Positions 1-8,854 of a DNA stretch of 64,000 nt are shown in pieces; within the stretch, counting starts at the first letter, position 1; each line of letters opens with the position of its first letter. The stretch covers positions 496,001 to 560,000 of the forward strand of contig NZ_LS483254.1 in assembly GCF_900465355.1 (NCBI RefSeq), in the 5' to 3' direction. Origin of the DNA: Candidatus Bipolaricaulis anaerobius (GTDB lineage: Bacteria; Bipolaricaulota; Bipolaricaulia; Bipolaricaulales; Bipolaricaulaceae). The notes beneath the pieces were generated by a model that saw only the letters and a program-made list of their open reading frames with translations, ran no database searches and was not told the origin of the DNA. A program made the position numbers and the translations under genes.

Positions 1-49
1 CGATGACGCGGACTTCGCCCCATCGGTCTTGAGTTTGCCGCGTTCCCAT
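1..49 (-). CDS. Start of an unidentified gene, cut by the window edge
   Basis: An ATG at 49-47 on the minus strand opens a frame that stays open to the window edge (16 codons, beginning MGTRQTQDRWGEV). A GGAGG lies 3 bases upstream. It follows the dppC-like gene on the same strand after about 70 bases, so it could be the next gene of the peptide-transport operon, where an ATPase (dppD) or a peptidase is often found. Too little is visible to assign a function. Confidence 0.35.
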   Translation of the reverse strand, partial: MGTRQTQDRWGEVRVI

Positions 50-117
50 TCGCCTCCGAGCGGTAGGTCCGAGCGATGCTGCCTAGGATCTCGAGAGGTC
101 AGCGCTCTCCGGGCCAA

Positions 118-1023
118 CTAGATCTTGTGCCTTCGTTTCGGATTGACAAGATCGCTTACCCCTTCTCCGATCAATCCGAATCCCAGGGAGAGGAAGACAA
201 TCATCAACCCTGGGAAGGTGATCAGCCACCAAGACCCAGATTGTAGATATTTTTGGCCATTTTGGATGTCAAACCCCCAATCAGGGGCCGGAGGTGGGAG
301 ACCGAATCCAAGGAACGACAAAGCGGCCACTGTGAGGATCGCATCCGCCAAGTTGAACGATGACACTGCCATGATCGCATTGACTGTGTTGGGCGCCATG
401 TGACGCAAGACGATGCGGGTTCTAGATGCCCCAACGGCACGGATAGCCTCGATGTAGGTCGTTTCGCGGACCTTCAGCACCTCCGCCCGCGAGACTCGAA
501 AGTAGGTTGGCACGTAGACAATCGCGACTGACCAGATCATCGGCTGCAACCCTGCGCCGAGGACGACGACGAGGGTGATCGCAAGGATGATCGACGGAAA
601 CGAGTAGAGCGCGTCCATCGCCAACGAAAGACCTCGGTCGAGCCATCCCCCGAAGAAGCCGGAGATCCATCCGAGAACCGAGCCCCCGACCATGCTGATG
701 GCGACAGCGGAAAACGCGACGATCAAGGATGCTTTGCCTCCGCTGATGACGCGACTGAACACATCCCGTTGGAGCTGATCGGTTCCCATCCAATGCTGGG
801 CTGAGGGGCCCTGCAACCGCGGCGCGCTTCGGTACTGCATCGGATCATAGGGCGTGAAGCCCGGAACCTGCCCGAGGATGGTCATGATGATGAATCCGCT
901 CACGATCACGATTCCAACGAGGAGGATCCGCTCACGGGCGACCAGCCGTGCGCCACGGCCGATGCGGCTTATGGCTTGTGCACCCCCATGAGAGCTGGTT
1001 TCTGAGATCGGTTTCACCGTCAC
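118..1023 (-). CDS. Peptide/nickel-type ABC transporter permease, DppC family
   Basis: Inner-membrane permease of an oligopeptide-type ABC importer. The 301-residue protein has a cytoplasmic N-terminus, a first membrane segment near residues 33-51, the family motif HWMGTDQLQRDVFSR near 77-91, and an EAA loop at about 192-211 that contacts the ATPase. Length and order are typical of DppC/OppC. It starts with GTG one base after the dppB stop, so the two are translationally coupled. Neither a binding protein nor an ATPase is visible in the window. The substrate cannot be read from the permease alone. Base composition looks less GC-rich than the neighbouring operon. Confidence 0.93.
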   Translation of the reverse strand: MTVKPISETSSHGGAQAISRIGRGARLVARERILLVGIVIVSGFIIMTILGQVPGFTPYDPMQYRSAPRLQGPSAQHWMGTDQLQRDVFSRVISGGKASLIVAFSAVAISMVGGSVLGWISGFFGGWLDRGLSLAMDALYSFPSIILAITLVVVLGAGLQPMIWSVAIVYVPTYFRVSRAEVLKVRETTYIEAIRAVGASRTRIVLRHMAPNTVNAIMAVSSFNLADAILTVAALSFLGFGLPPPAPDWGFDIQNGQKYLQSGSWWLITFPGLMIVFLSLGFGLIGEGVSDLVNPKRRHKI

Positions 1024-1024
1024 C

Positions 1025-2044
1025 TCAGTACCTCACGCGGGGGTCGATCACGGTGTAGAGAACGTCAATGATCAGGTTGATCACCGAGATGAAGATCGCG
1101 ATAAAGATCACGGTCCCCTGGATCGCGGGGTAGTCACGTGCAGTGATCGAGCTCATCAGGTAGCTCGCGACCCCTGGCCAGGAGAAGACCGTCTCCGTGA
1201 GAACAGCCCCCCCCATGAGGATGGCGAACTGGAGCCCGAACACCGTGACGATGGGAATGAGAGCGTTGCGCAGCGCATGCCTCAACACAACCCCCCACTC
1301 CCGCAAGCCCTTGGCCCTTGCTGTCGTAACGTAGTCAGCGTCAAGGACCTCGAGCATGCTGGCCCGCGTCATCCTCCCCAAGAAACCCGCTTGAGCGAAC
1401 CCCAGTGTGATCGCCGGCAGAATGAGGTGTCTCGCCGCGTCGGCCACCCAATCCCAGCGCCCCTGGAGCATCCCGTCAAGCAGGAAGAAGCCCGTCTTCG
1501 ATTGGAAGGCGTAGGATATGTTTCCGCTCAGGGGCTTGGCCACGGGGAGCCAACCGAGTTTCACTGCGACAAACACCTGAAGCATGAGTCCCAACCAGAA
1601 CAAGGGGACTGCAAAGGAGCCGATGTGGAATACCCGTATCGCATGGTCAATGACCTGGCCGGGCCGGGTGGCCGCGATCACACCTGTAACAAACCCCAGG
1701 AGAACCGCCGCGAGGAGCCCGAAGATGGCGAGTTCCACCGTTGCCGGGAGGCGGCTGAAGAGCTCCCTGAGGACGGGCTGGCTGGTGCTCATCGACGTGC
1801 CGAAATCGCCCCGGATGATCTGCCCCAAGTACTCCCCGTATTGGTGAATCAGGGGCTTGTCGAGTCCAAGCTTCTGCCGGTGCGCTTCGAGGACTGTCGG
1901 TGAGACGTTCCTTCCTCCCAGCATGGCGAGCACCGGGTCTCCGGGCATCACACGGAGGATTACGAACACAATCGTCACCAGGATGAAGAGCATCGGGATC
2001 GTCAACATCAGCCGTTGCGCTATGTACCGTGAGATTCCCCCCAT
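1025..2044 (-). CDS. Peptide/nickel-type ABC transporter permease, DppB family
   Basis: First permease of the pair. The protein (339 residues from this start) opens with an amphipathic stretch and a membrane helix, MGGISRYIAQRLMLTIPMLF, which is the usual DppB N-terminus. It carries the RVMPGDPV motif near residue 31 and an EAA loop near 239-258. ATG at 2044 is chosen over a possible start 24 bases upstream because a GAGGAG motif lies just before it. A TTGCCC-17-TATGCT promoter is at 2095-2123, leaving a leader of about 45 bases that includes a small GCCACC/GGTGGC hairpin. It is divergent from the sugar-operon regulator. Confidence 0.93.
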   Translation of the reverse strand: MGGISRYIAQRLMLTIPMLFILVTIVFVILRVMPGDPVLAMLGGRNVSPTVLEAHRQKLGLDKPLIHQYGEYLGQIIRGDFGTSMSTSQPVLRELFSRLPATVELAIFGLLAAVLLGFVTGVIAATRPGQVIDHAIRVFHIGSFAVPLFWLGLMLQVFVAVKLGWLPVAKPLSGNISYAFQSKTGFFLLDGMLQGRWDWVADAARHLILPAITLGFAQAGFLGRMTRASMLEVLDADYVTTARAKGLREWGVVLRHALRNALIPIVTVFGLQFAILMGGAVLTETVFSWPGVASYLMSSITARDYPAIQGTVIFIAIFISVINLIIDVLYTVIDPRVRY

Positions 2045-2094
2045 GCTCTCCTCGCTCCGCTCCGCCACCCTCGGTGGCCTGAATCAAGGTCGTC

Positions 2095-2123
2095 AGCATA
2101 CCAGGGGAAACGAGGCAGGGCAA
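2095..2123 (-). promoter_or_regulatory. Predicted promoter for dppBC
   Basis: On the minus strand, TTGCCC (2118-2123) and TATGCT (2095-2100) are separated by exactly 17 bases. Transcription would begin near 2088, giving a leader of about 45 bases with a Shine-Dalgarno motif, unlike many other genes in this window. Confidence 0.55.
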
Positions 2124-2247
2124 GGGAAGAATGGCCTCATGCACAAGACGTGGTCCTCGCGTTCGCGCGTCGCCCCACGATCCCGAGGCCTGGCGCAGCT
2201 GCTTGAGCCTGCGCTGTCGGCCGGTCCGCTGGGCGACCAGGCGGGGG

Positions 2248-2300
2248 TTGACCGGTCGCTCCTCCTTGGGTACAATTGTTTTGTAAAACGTTTAGCCAAA
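2248..2300 (+). promoter_or_regulatory. Predicted promoter and operator of the sugar operon
   Basis: TTGACC (2248-2253) and TACAAT (2271-2276) are 17 bases apart. The predicted RNA start falls near 2283. Just downstream is an AT-rich palindrome centred on AAACGTTT (about 2287-2294), flanked by TTTTG and CCAAAA, in a region otherwise very GC-rich. This is a reasonable autoregulatory operator for the ROK-type protein encoded immediately after it. No Shine-Dalgarno motif precedes the ATG at 2301. Confidence 0.5.
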
Positions 2301-3425
2301 ATGAGCACGAATGCGACTTCTAAGCTACTTCAGGCGTTGTGGGACCCGGACGGGGCCACGCGGCGGGAGCTGGAGTCCTCCCTGGGGCTATCGCGCCCCA
2401 CGGTGGACAGGGCCCTCGCCGACCTCGTGAGCCGTGGCCTCGTCGTCCCGGTGGGGACGCGATCCCTGCGGGGTGGCCGGCCGGCAACGGTGTACCGCCT
2501 CGACGGGAGCGTCTGCAGTGTGGTCGGGGTGGATCTTGAGCTTCCCCAGCTCATGTTCGTGCTGTCCGATCTGTGGGGGAACCCTCAGGAGTCCCTCCCG
2601 CTGGCGCTGGACGGTGGTTCGGAGGACCCGGTCCCCCTGCTGCGGCAGGTGGGGGAGGAGCTCACGGAGTGGCTGACAGGTCTGAGCATCACGTGGCCCC
2701 GCGTCGGGGGGGTCGGCGTTGCCCTCCCCGCGTTCGTCACCAATGGGGTGGCAAGCTTTGCGGGGAAGACGATGCCGTCCTGGCGGGGGGTAACGGTTCG
2801 GGAGATCCTGGAGCGGGAGGTTCCGGCGCGGGTGCATGTGCATCACGATACTCACGTGATGGCCCTCGCCGAGGCGTGGGGTTCGGGATGGACGGAGGGC
2901 ACGCTCCTCTATGTTGCCCTCCGCCCTGGGCTCGCTGGGGAGGTCCGGTTTGGGGCAAGCCTTCTCGTCGATGGGCGCCCGTACCGGGGGGCCCACGGCC
3001 ACGGCGGCTCCCTGTACCGGGCGTACGTAGCGAGAGAGGAGATGGAGGGCTGCAGCGCGAAGGAGAGGGTGGATCTCCTCGTAGAGAGGGCAGTCGGCTT
3101 CCTCGTCCATGCTGTAACCCTCCTCGACCCGGAGCGGGTGGTCTTCCATGCCGAGATGTTGGGGGCGGACGAAGAGGCATTCCTCGCCGGGTGTCGCCGG
3201 CGACTCCGGGTGGAGCTGGCCGGGGAGTTCCTGGACCAGTACAAGGTGACCCTCGCCGTGGAGCGCGGCCCAGCCGCGGCCCTCGGCGCCGCGATCGCAG
3301 TGGTCGAGCACCTGCGCGACAACCCCGAGGCCCTGTTCACAGGACAAGGAGGTGAGAGAGGGAGGAGGAGTTCTCGAGCGAAGAGGACCACGGTTACACC
3401 ACGAAGAAAAGGAGGTAGCAAATGA
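2301..3425 (+). CDS. ROK-family transcriptional regulator of the sugar operon
   Basis: Predicted repressor of 374 residues. Residues about 5-65 form a winged helix-turn-helix (TRRELESSLGLSRPTVDRAL). The rest is a ROK/actin-fold domain that would sense a sugar. The domain is degenerate: the Cys-rich zinc motif of sugar-kinase ROK proteins is missing (HGHGGSLY lies in the comparable region) and the phosphate-binding motif is weak, so kinase activity is unlikely. ATG at 2301 is the first start compatible with the promoter at 2248-2276. Its stop overlaps the binding-protein start as ATGA, placing it first in the operon. Confidence 0.85.
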   Translation: MSTNATSKLLQALWDPDGATRRELESSLGLSRPTVDRALADLVSRGLVVPVGTRSLRGGRPATVYRLDGSVCSVVGVDLELPQLMFVLSDLWGNPQESLPLALDGGSEDPVPLLRQVGEELTEWLTGLSITWPRVGGVGVALPAFVTNGVASFAGKTMPSWRGVTVREILEREVPARVHVHHDTHVMALAEAWGSGWTEGTLLYVALRPGLAGEVRFGASLLVDGRPYRGAHGHGGSLYRAYVAREEMEGCSAKERVDLLVERAVGFLVHAVTLLDPERVVFHAEMLGADEEAFLAGCRRRLRVELAGEFLDQYKVTLAVERGPAAALGAAIAVVEHLRDNPEALFTGQGGERGRRSSRAKRTTVTPRRKGGSK

Positions 3426-4666
3426 CAAGGCGACTGGTGGTTGGTCTTCTGTTGGCAGGTCTTGTGGGGGGCCTCGCCCAGGGAGCGGTGACGATCATGG
3501 TCCTGTGGAGCGGGGACGAGCTGGCGGCGTTCCAGAAGGTGGTTGACGCCTTCCAGGCTCAAACCGGGATCACGGTCCGGGTGGAGAGCGTAGGCCGGGA
3601 TCTCCCGACGATCCTTGCCACCCGGGTGGCGGCGGGGAACCCGCCGGACCTCGCCGGGATGCCGAACCCCGGCCAGATGGCGGAGTTCGTGGCCCGCGGG
3701 GCCCTCATCCCGGTGGACGGCCTCGTCGACCTCGCCCAGTTCCCCAAGGCGTTTGTGGACCTGGCCACCGTTGATGGCAAGGTCTATGGGATCTTCATCT
3801 CCGCCGACCTCAAGTCCCTCGTGTGGTACAACCCTGATGCCCTCTATGCTGAAGGGCTGGCGCCAGCGGACTCCTGGAATGAGCTCCTGTACATCACCGA
3901 GGCGCTAGCCGCCCGGGGGAAGACCCCGTGGGCGGTGGGCCTCGAGTCCGGGGCAGCTTCCGGCTGGCCGGGCACGGACTGGATCGAGGACATCATGCTC
4001 CGCACCGCTGGCCCTGAGGTCTACGACCAGTGGGTAAACCACGAGATCCCCTGGACCCATCCCGCGGTGAAGCGGGCGTTTGAGCTGTTCGGGGAGATCG
4101 TCCGCAACGAGGCTTACGTCTACGGCGGCACGACTGGGGCTCTCTCCATCAACTTCGGGGACTCCCCGGCGGTGCTGTGGGATCCCACCCCGGGCGCGTA
4201 TCTCCACCGTCAGGCCACGTTCATCAAGAGCTTCATCGCCGGTGCCCACCCTGAGCTCGATCTCGATCGGGATGTGGCGTTCTTCGTGTTCCCGCCGATC
4301 GACCCCCAGTGGGGGACTCCGCTCCTCGGGGCGGGGGACCTCATCTCCGCGTTCCGTGACACCCCTGAGGTGCGGGCGTTCCTCCAGTACCTGGCCGGCC
4401 CAGAGGCCCAGGTCATCTGGTGCGGGGCGCTGGGGAAGCTTGCCACGAACGTGAACGTGGATCCCAGCATCTATCCAGATCAGCTGACCGCCCAGGCGGC
4501 GGAGATCCTCAAGGGCGCTGAGATCTTCCGGTTCGACGCCTCGGATCTCATGCCGGCCGCGGTGGGGTCGGGTGCGTTCTGGAAGGGCATCCTCGACTAT
4601 GTGTCGGGCGTGCCGCTCGATCGAGTGCTCCAGGAGATCGAGGCCGCGGCGCAGGCCGCGTACTAG
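3422..4666 (+). CDS. Sugar ABC transporter solute-binding protein (family 1, MalE-like)
   Basis: Extracytoplasmic binding protein of 414 residues. It has a signal peptide (MTRRLVVGLLLAGLVGGLAQ, cleavage near residue 20-22) followed by the typical binding-protein start VTIMVLWSGDE and an AFQAQTGITV segment. A strong AAAGGAGG precedes the start. Known relatives bind maltose, trehalose or other oligosaccharides; the TreT gene downstream favours trehalose/maltose, which is inference. A strong hairpin follows this gene at 4679-4717, consistent with higher binding-protein expression relative to the permeases. Confidence 0.92.
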   Translation: MTRRLVVGLLLAGLVGGLAQGAVTIMVLWSGDELAAFQKVVDAFQAQTGITVRVESVGRDLPTILATRVAAGNPPDLAGMPNPGQMAEFVARGALIPVDGLVDLAQFPKAFVDLATVDGKVYGIFISADLKSLVWYNPDALYAEGLAPADSWNELLYITEALAARGKTPWAVGLESGAASGWPGTDWIEDIMLRTAGPEVYDQWVNHEIPWTHPAVKRAFELFGEIVRNEAYVYGGTTGALSINFGDSPAVLWDPTPGAYLHRQATFIKSFIAGAHPELDLDRDVAFFVFPPIDPQWGTPLLGAGDLISAFRDTPEVRAFLQYLAGPEAQVIWCGALGKLATNVNVDPSIYPDQLTAQAAEILKGAEIFRFDASDLMPAAVGSGAFWKGILDYVSGVPLDRVLQEIEAAAQAAY

Positions 4667-4678
4667 GGTCGTAGGTCC

Positions 4679-4717
4679 GTGTGCGCCGGGGCGGGGCGAC
4701 TCTGCCCCGGCGCACAC
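4679..4717 (+). promoter_or_regulatory. Perfect 14-bp intra-operon stem-loop
   Basis: Positions 4679-4692 pair perfectly with 4704-4717 around an 11-base loop. No T-run follows, so it is not a classical terminator. It sits between the binding-protein stop and the permease ribosome-binding site, the usual place for a 3'-end stabilising or partial-termination hairpin in maltose-type operons. Confidence 0.75.
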
Positions 4718-4737
4718 TCCTTCCCAAGGAGACCGGC

Positions 4738-5604
4738 ATGAACATGGGACGGGCCCACTGGCTGTACCTCGCCCCCGCCCTCCTACTCCTGGGGGTGTTC
4801 CTCGTCTACCCGAGCGCGGAGACGATCCGCCTCAGCTTTTATGGCCCACGTTCGGATACTTTCGTCGGGTTCCAGAATTACATTCAAGCCTTCACGTCCC
4901 GACCGATGATCATCGCGTTCCGCAACAACCTCCTGTGGCTCGTCGTGTTCACCACATTCACGGTTGGGATGGGCCTCGTCCTCGCCGTGCTCCTCGATCG
5001 GGTGCGCTACGAAGCCGTCATCAAGTCGGTGATTTTTCTCCCAATGGCCATTTCCTACGTGGCAGCGGGGGTGATCTGGCGGTTTGTGTACGCGTTCCGT
5101 CCGGCGGTTTCCCCCCAGATTGGTCTTCTCAACGCAATCGTGGTCGCGTTGGGGGGGCAGCCGGTGGGATGGCTCATTGAGCGACCGTGGATCAACAACC
5201 TCGCCTTGATCGTGGTGGGGGTGTGGGTGTGGACCGGGTTCTGCATGGTCGTCCTCTCCGCGGCGTATAAAGGGATCCCCAAGGAGATGCAGGAGGCAGC
5301 CCGGATCGACGGGGCCAACGAGTGGCAGGTGTTCCGCCACGTCACCATCCCCTTCCTCAAGTCTACCCTGGCCGTGGTGACGACAACGATGATCGTGTTC
5401 GTCCTCAAGGTGTTCGACATCGTGTACATGATGACGAACGGCGCCTACGACACCGATGTGATCGCCAATCGGATGTACAACGAGATGTTCCAGTTCAACA
5501 ACTACGGCCTGGCGAGCGCGATCGCGGTGGTCCTGTTCCTGGCGATCATCCCGTTCCTCGTCATCAACGTGCGGCGGTTCCGGACCCAGGAGGCAGTGAG
5601 ATGA
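4738..5604 (+). CDS. Sugar ABC transporter permease, MalF-like
   Basis: Inner-membrane permease of the sugar importer, 288 residues. It shows the expected six membrane helices and an EAA loop at about 186-205 (EAARIDGANEWQVFRHVTIP). ATG at 4738 is preferred to upstream GTG codons because AAGGAG precedes it and the next residues begin the first membrane helix. Its stop overlaps the next permease start (ATGA). Confidence 0.93.
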   Translation: MNMGRAHWLYLAPALLLLGVFLVYPSAETIRLSFYGPRSDTFVGFQNYIQAFTSRPMIIAFRNNLLWLVVFTTFTVGMGLVLAVLLDRVRYEAVIKSVIFLPMAISYVAAGVIWRFVYAFRPAVSPQIGLLNAIVVALGGQPVGWLIERPWINNLALIVVGVWVWTGFCMVVLSAAYKGIPKEMQEAARIDGANEWQVFRHVTIPFLKSTLAVVTTTMIVFVLKVFDIVYMMTNGAYDTDVIANRMYNEMFQFNNYGLASAIAVVLFLAIIPFLVINVRRFRTQEAVR

Positions 5605-6455
5605 AAGCCACGCGGATACTCAAGAGGCTACCGCTTCACCTCCTCGTCATCACCCTCGCTGTGATCTGGCTCGCCCCGTCACTGGGGCTCCTCGTGAGCT
5701 CGTTCCGGCCCCGGCAGGACCTCCTCTCCTCCGGGTGGTGGACGGCCCTCGTCACCCCAAGTTATTGGAGCCAGTTCACCCTCGACAACTACCGCGATGT
5801 GCTCACCAGCCAGGGGATGGGACGCGCCTTCCTCAATAGCTTCATCATCACTGTCCCCACAACTCTGCTTACCCTCGCCATCGCTGCCCTCGCTGCCTAC
5901 GCGTTGGCGTGGATGAACTTCCGCGGCCGGCAGCTCCTCCTCATGACGGTGATCGGGCTCATCGTGATCCCGCTCCAGATGACCCTCATCCCCGTGCTGC
6001 GCATGTTCAACGTCCTCAAGCTCTCCGGGACCTTCCCTGGGATCTGGCTTGCCCACGCCGGCTATGGGCTCCCGCTCATGATCTACCTTCTGCGCAACTT
6101 CTTCGGGGCCCTGCCGCGGGAGCTCTTCGAGTCCGCGTTCATCGATGGGGCGACCCCGTTCCGCGCGTTCGTGAAGCTGGTGCTCCCGCTGTCGGTCCCG
6201 GTGCTCGCCTCGGCCGGGATCTTCCAGTTTCTCTGGGTGTGGAACGACCTCCTGGTGGCCCTGGTCTACCTGGGAGGGTTTGAGGAGGTCGCTCCCCTGA
6301 CCCTGAAGCTCTCCCTCCTTGTGGGGTCGCGGGGCCAGGACTGGCACCTCCTCACCGCAGCCGCGTTCATCTCCATGATCGTCCCGATGATCGTCTTCCT
6401 CTCCCTGCAGCGGTACTTCGTCCGCGGCATCCTCGCCGGGGCCGTCAAGGGGTGA
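5601..6455 (+). CDS. Sugar ABC transporter permease, MalG-like
   Basis: Second permease, 284 residues, with six predicted membrane helices and an EAA loop near 174-192 (ELFESAFIDGATPFRAFV). Family members pair with a MalF-type permease and a MalK-type ATPase. No MalK gene is present in this operon, so the ATPase must be encoded elsewhere and possibly shared. The start overlaps the MalF-like stop and the stop overlaps the glycosidase start, so the genes are tightly coupled. Confidence 0.93.
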   Translation: MKATRILKRLPLHLLVITLAVIWLAPSLGLLVSSFRPRQDLLSSGWWTALVTPSYWSQFTLDNYRDVLTSQGMGRAFLNSFIITVPTTLLTLAIAALAAYALAWMNFRGRQLLLMTVIGLIVIPLQMTLIPVLRMFNVLKLSGTFPGIWLAHAGYGLPLMIYLLRNFFGALPRELFESAFIDGATPFRAFVKLVLPLSVPVLASAGIFQFLWVWNDLLVALVYLGGFEEVAPLTLKLSLLVGSRGQDWHLLTAAAFISMIVPMIVFLSLQRYFVRGILAGAVKG

Positions 6456-7645
6456 GCCAACTGACCGCCTTGGAGGAAGCGGGAAGGGCAGCATTGGACC
6501 GCCTTCGGGTTGAGGTCAGGATCGGCGAAGAGAACTTCCATCTTGCAAATGCGGGGATGATGAAGGACCGAGTTAGGTTTGGGATCTTTCCTCGCGATCT
6601 TCTTACCACCGGGCTCATCGGGGGTGAGGAAGCCCTGATGCGGGAAACACTGCGGTTTTGCGGCGCCACAATCGGTCGACGCCGAGACCCGCGGACCGGA
6701 GAGGAGCCAGGGCGGGTGCTCCACGAGCTTTACCCCTACGAACGTGAAGGGTTGTCGACCCGGTACAACGCCTGCGAGACGAGCCAGCTGTTCCTTATTG
6801 GGGCGGCGCAGTGCTTGCGTGGCGGTGATGAGGTGAGCTTGGCTGTGATCCGAGATGCCCTGCGGGCAGCGGGGGAGTACATGCTCCGCCACCTCGAAGA
6901 CGACCTGTTCTGGGAGGACCCGCGCCAGGCGGGGGCGGAGCGGTACCTCCTCTCCTCCACCTACTGGAAGGACTCGTTCCTCCCCGGGCAGCGAAGGCTG
7001 CAGTTCCCGGTGGCGTACACCCTAGTCCAGGCCCAGACGGTCGCTGCCTTCCGCGCGCTGGCCGCGCTGACCGAGCCCCTTGACCTCGGGTTCTCCCCCG
7101 CCACCCTCGCTCGGCAGGCCCGGGCCACAGCGGGAGCGATCTGGCGAAATCTATGGGACGAGGACACCGCCTACCCTGCCCTGGCCCATGACGGGAGAGG
7201 CCTCGTCCCGGGGGTGAGCTCAGACGGGCTGCATCTGCTCGCCTACCTCAGGCCGGAGGACGTGCCCCTAGAGAAGCGGGAGCGGATCCTCGGCCGGGCG
7301 GGTGAGCTGGCCACCCCCCACGGATTCCGTACCTATGCCCCTGGTCAGCCGGACTACTCCTCCACTGGGTACCACCAGGGCGCGATTTGGCCGTTTGAGC
7401 AGTGGTTCATCGGCCGAGGGGCGATCGTCCACGGCCTCCCCGACGTCCTCGCCACCGCCGAGCGGGTGCTCTACGCGCTTGCCGACCTTGGGTTCGTTGA
7501 GCTATTCTACTGGGACGAGGAGAAAGGCCTCCGTGGACCAGGCGAGATCCCTGGCGAAGGGTGTGACCTTCAGCTGTGGTCGGCCGTGGTCCCCGAGGGG
7601 TTCCGTCGTTTGCTATCCGGAGGTGAACGGGGGGGTACCCCCTAG
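6452..7645 (+). CDS. Predicted (alpha/alpha)6-barrel glycosidase, glycogen-debranching-like
   Basis: A 397-residue cytoplasmic protein with no signal peptide. Two motifs are typical of six-hairpin glycosidases related to the amylo-alpha-1,6-glucosidase domain: FGIFPRDLLTTGL at about 44-56, and STGYHQGAIWPFEQ in the C-terminal third. The GTG start overlaps the permease stop. It is shorter than full debranching enzymes and has only the catalytic-type barrel. It probably hydrolyses an imported alpha-glucoside, but substrate and exact GH family are not resolved. The first about 200 bases look less GC-rich than the rest of the gene. Confidence 0.7.
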   Translation: MSQLTALEEAGRAALDRLRVEVRIGEENFHLANAGMMKDRVRFGIFPRDLLTTGLIGGEEALMRETLRFCGATIGRRRDPRTGEEPGRVLHELYPYEREGLSTRYNACETSQLFLIGAAQCLRGGDEVSLAVIRDALRAAGEYMLRHLEDDLFWEDPRQAGAERYLLSSTYWKDSFLPGQRRLQFPVAYTLVQAQTVAAFRALAALTEPLDLGFSPATLARQARATAGAIWRNLWDEDTAYPALAHDGRGLVPGVSSDGLHLLAYLRPEDVPLEKRERILGRAGELATPHGFRTYAPGQPDYSSTGYHQGAIWPFEQWFIGRGAIVHGLPDVLATAERVLYALADLGFVELFYWDEEKGLRGPGEIPGEGCDLQLWSAVVPEGFRRLLSGGERGGTP

Positions 7646-7648
7646 TCC

Positions 7649-8854
7649 ATGGAAGCATTGGGCATCGAGCAGTACGTACCCTACGTCGGGGAGGAGATGG
7701 TGGCAGCCGTGTTCCAGGCGGCGCGCCCCCTGTACGGACTACGGCTCCTGCACGTGAACTCCACGTTCCACGGGGGAGGAGTGGCGGGGATGCTCCACTC
7801 GCTCATCCCTCTGATGAACGACGTTGGGATCAACGCCGACTGGAGCCTGCTGTATGGGGATCCTTCCCTGTTTCAGGTCACCAAGAAGCTCCACAACGCT
7901 CTCCAGGGAGAGCCCGTCGAGCTGACCGACCGCGAGGTGGCCGACTACCTGCGGGTGAACGAGGCGTTCGCTCGGTACAGCCCTCTCGCGGACCATGACA
8001 TCATCATCGTCCACGACCCGCAACCTCTCCCCATGATCCGCTACCAACAGCGGGTGAACCCCTGGGTGTGGCGGTGCCACATCGACATCTCCACACCTCA
8101 CGACTTGGTATGGGAGGCACTCAAACCGTTCATCCTCCGCTACGACGGGGTGGTCGTCTCGTCGGAGGCGTTCCGCAAGCCCGATCTCCCTGTAGACACC
8201 CACATCATCGCCCCGGCCATCGATCCCCTGTCTGAGCTCAACCGGGAGTTGACTACAGACGAACTGGCGAAGAAGCTCGATCAGTACAAGATTCCCCTCG
8301 ATAAACCCATCCTCGTCCAGGTGTCCCGGTTCGACAAGTGGAAGGATCCGCTGGGCGTGCTGGAGGTGTTCCGGCGGGTAAGGGAAGCGGTGGACTGCCG
8401 GTTGGTGATGGTAGGGAATATGGCTACCGATGATCCCGAGGGGCCGCAGATCTTCTCTCAGGTGCAGGAGCAGGTGCAGGAGATGGGGGATGTGCACCTC
8501 ATCACCCAAACCGATGCCCTCCTCGTGAATGCCCTCCAGAGGTCGGCGGCGGTGGTGATGCAGCTGTCCCGCCGTGAGGGGTTCGGCCTCACTGTGTCCG
8601 AGGCACTGTGGAAGGAGACCCCGGTCGTGGCGACCAACGTGGGGGGGATCCCCCAGCAGGTCCTCCACGGCCAGACCGGCTACCTCGTCGAGCCCGGCGA
8701 TTACGAGGGGGCGGCGGGCCTCGTGACGCGGCTGCTGCAGGATCCCGAGCTTCGCCAGCGGATCGGCTCCCAAGGCCGGGAACACGTGCGCCAGAACTTC
8801 CTCATGCCGCGCCTCCTCCTTGACTGGTTGAGGGTGCTGGTTGAGCTAGCTTAA
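7649..8854 (+). CDS. treT: Trehalose synthase (glycosyltransferring), TreT-type GT4 enzyme
   Basis: A GT-B glycosyltransferase of 401 residues. The N-terminal NSTFHGGGVAGMLHSL at about 37-52 and the C-terminal SRREGFGLTVSEALWKETPV (GT4 EX7E motif) match TreT, which reversibly converts trehalose and NDP to NDP-glucose and glucose. In Thermococcus litoralis treT sits in a trehalose/maltose ABC operon, as here. It follows the glycosidase after 3 bases. In this context it most likely cleaves imported trehalose to NDP-glucose, saving ATP; the direction is inference. Confidence 0.85.
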   Translation: MEALGIEQYVPYVGEEMVAAVFQAARPLYGLRLLHVNSTFHGGGVAGMLHSLIPLMNDVGINADWSLLYGDPSLFQVTKKLHNALQGEPVELTDREVADYLRVNEAFARYSPLADHDIIIVHDPQPLPMIRYQQRVNPWVWRCHIDISTPHDLVWEALKPFILRYDGVVVSSEAFRKPDLPVDTHIIAPAIDPLSELNRELTTDELAKKLDQYKIPLDKPILVQVSRFDKWKDPLGVLEVFRRVREAVDCRLVMVGNMATDDPEGPQIFSQVQEQVQEMGDVHLITQTDALLVNALQRSAAVVMQLSRREGFGLTVSEALWKETPVVATNVGGIPQQVLHGQTGYLVEPGDYEGAAGLVTRLLQDPELRQRIGSQGREHVRQNFLMPRLLLDWLRVLVELA

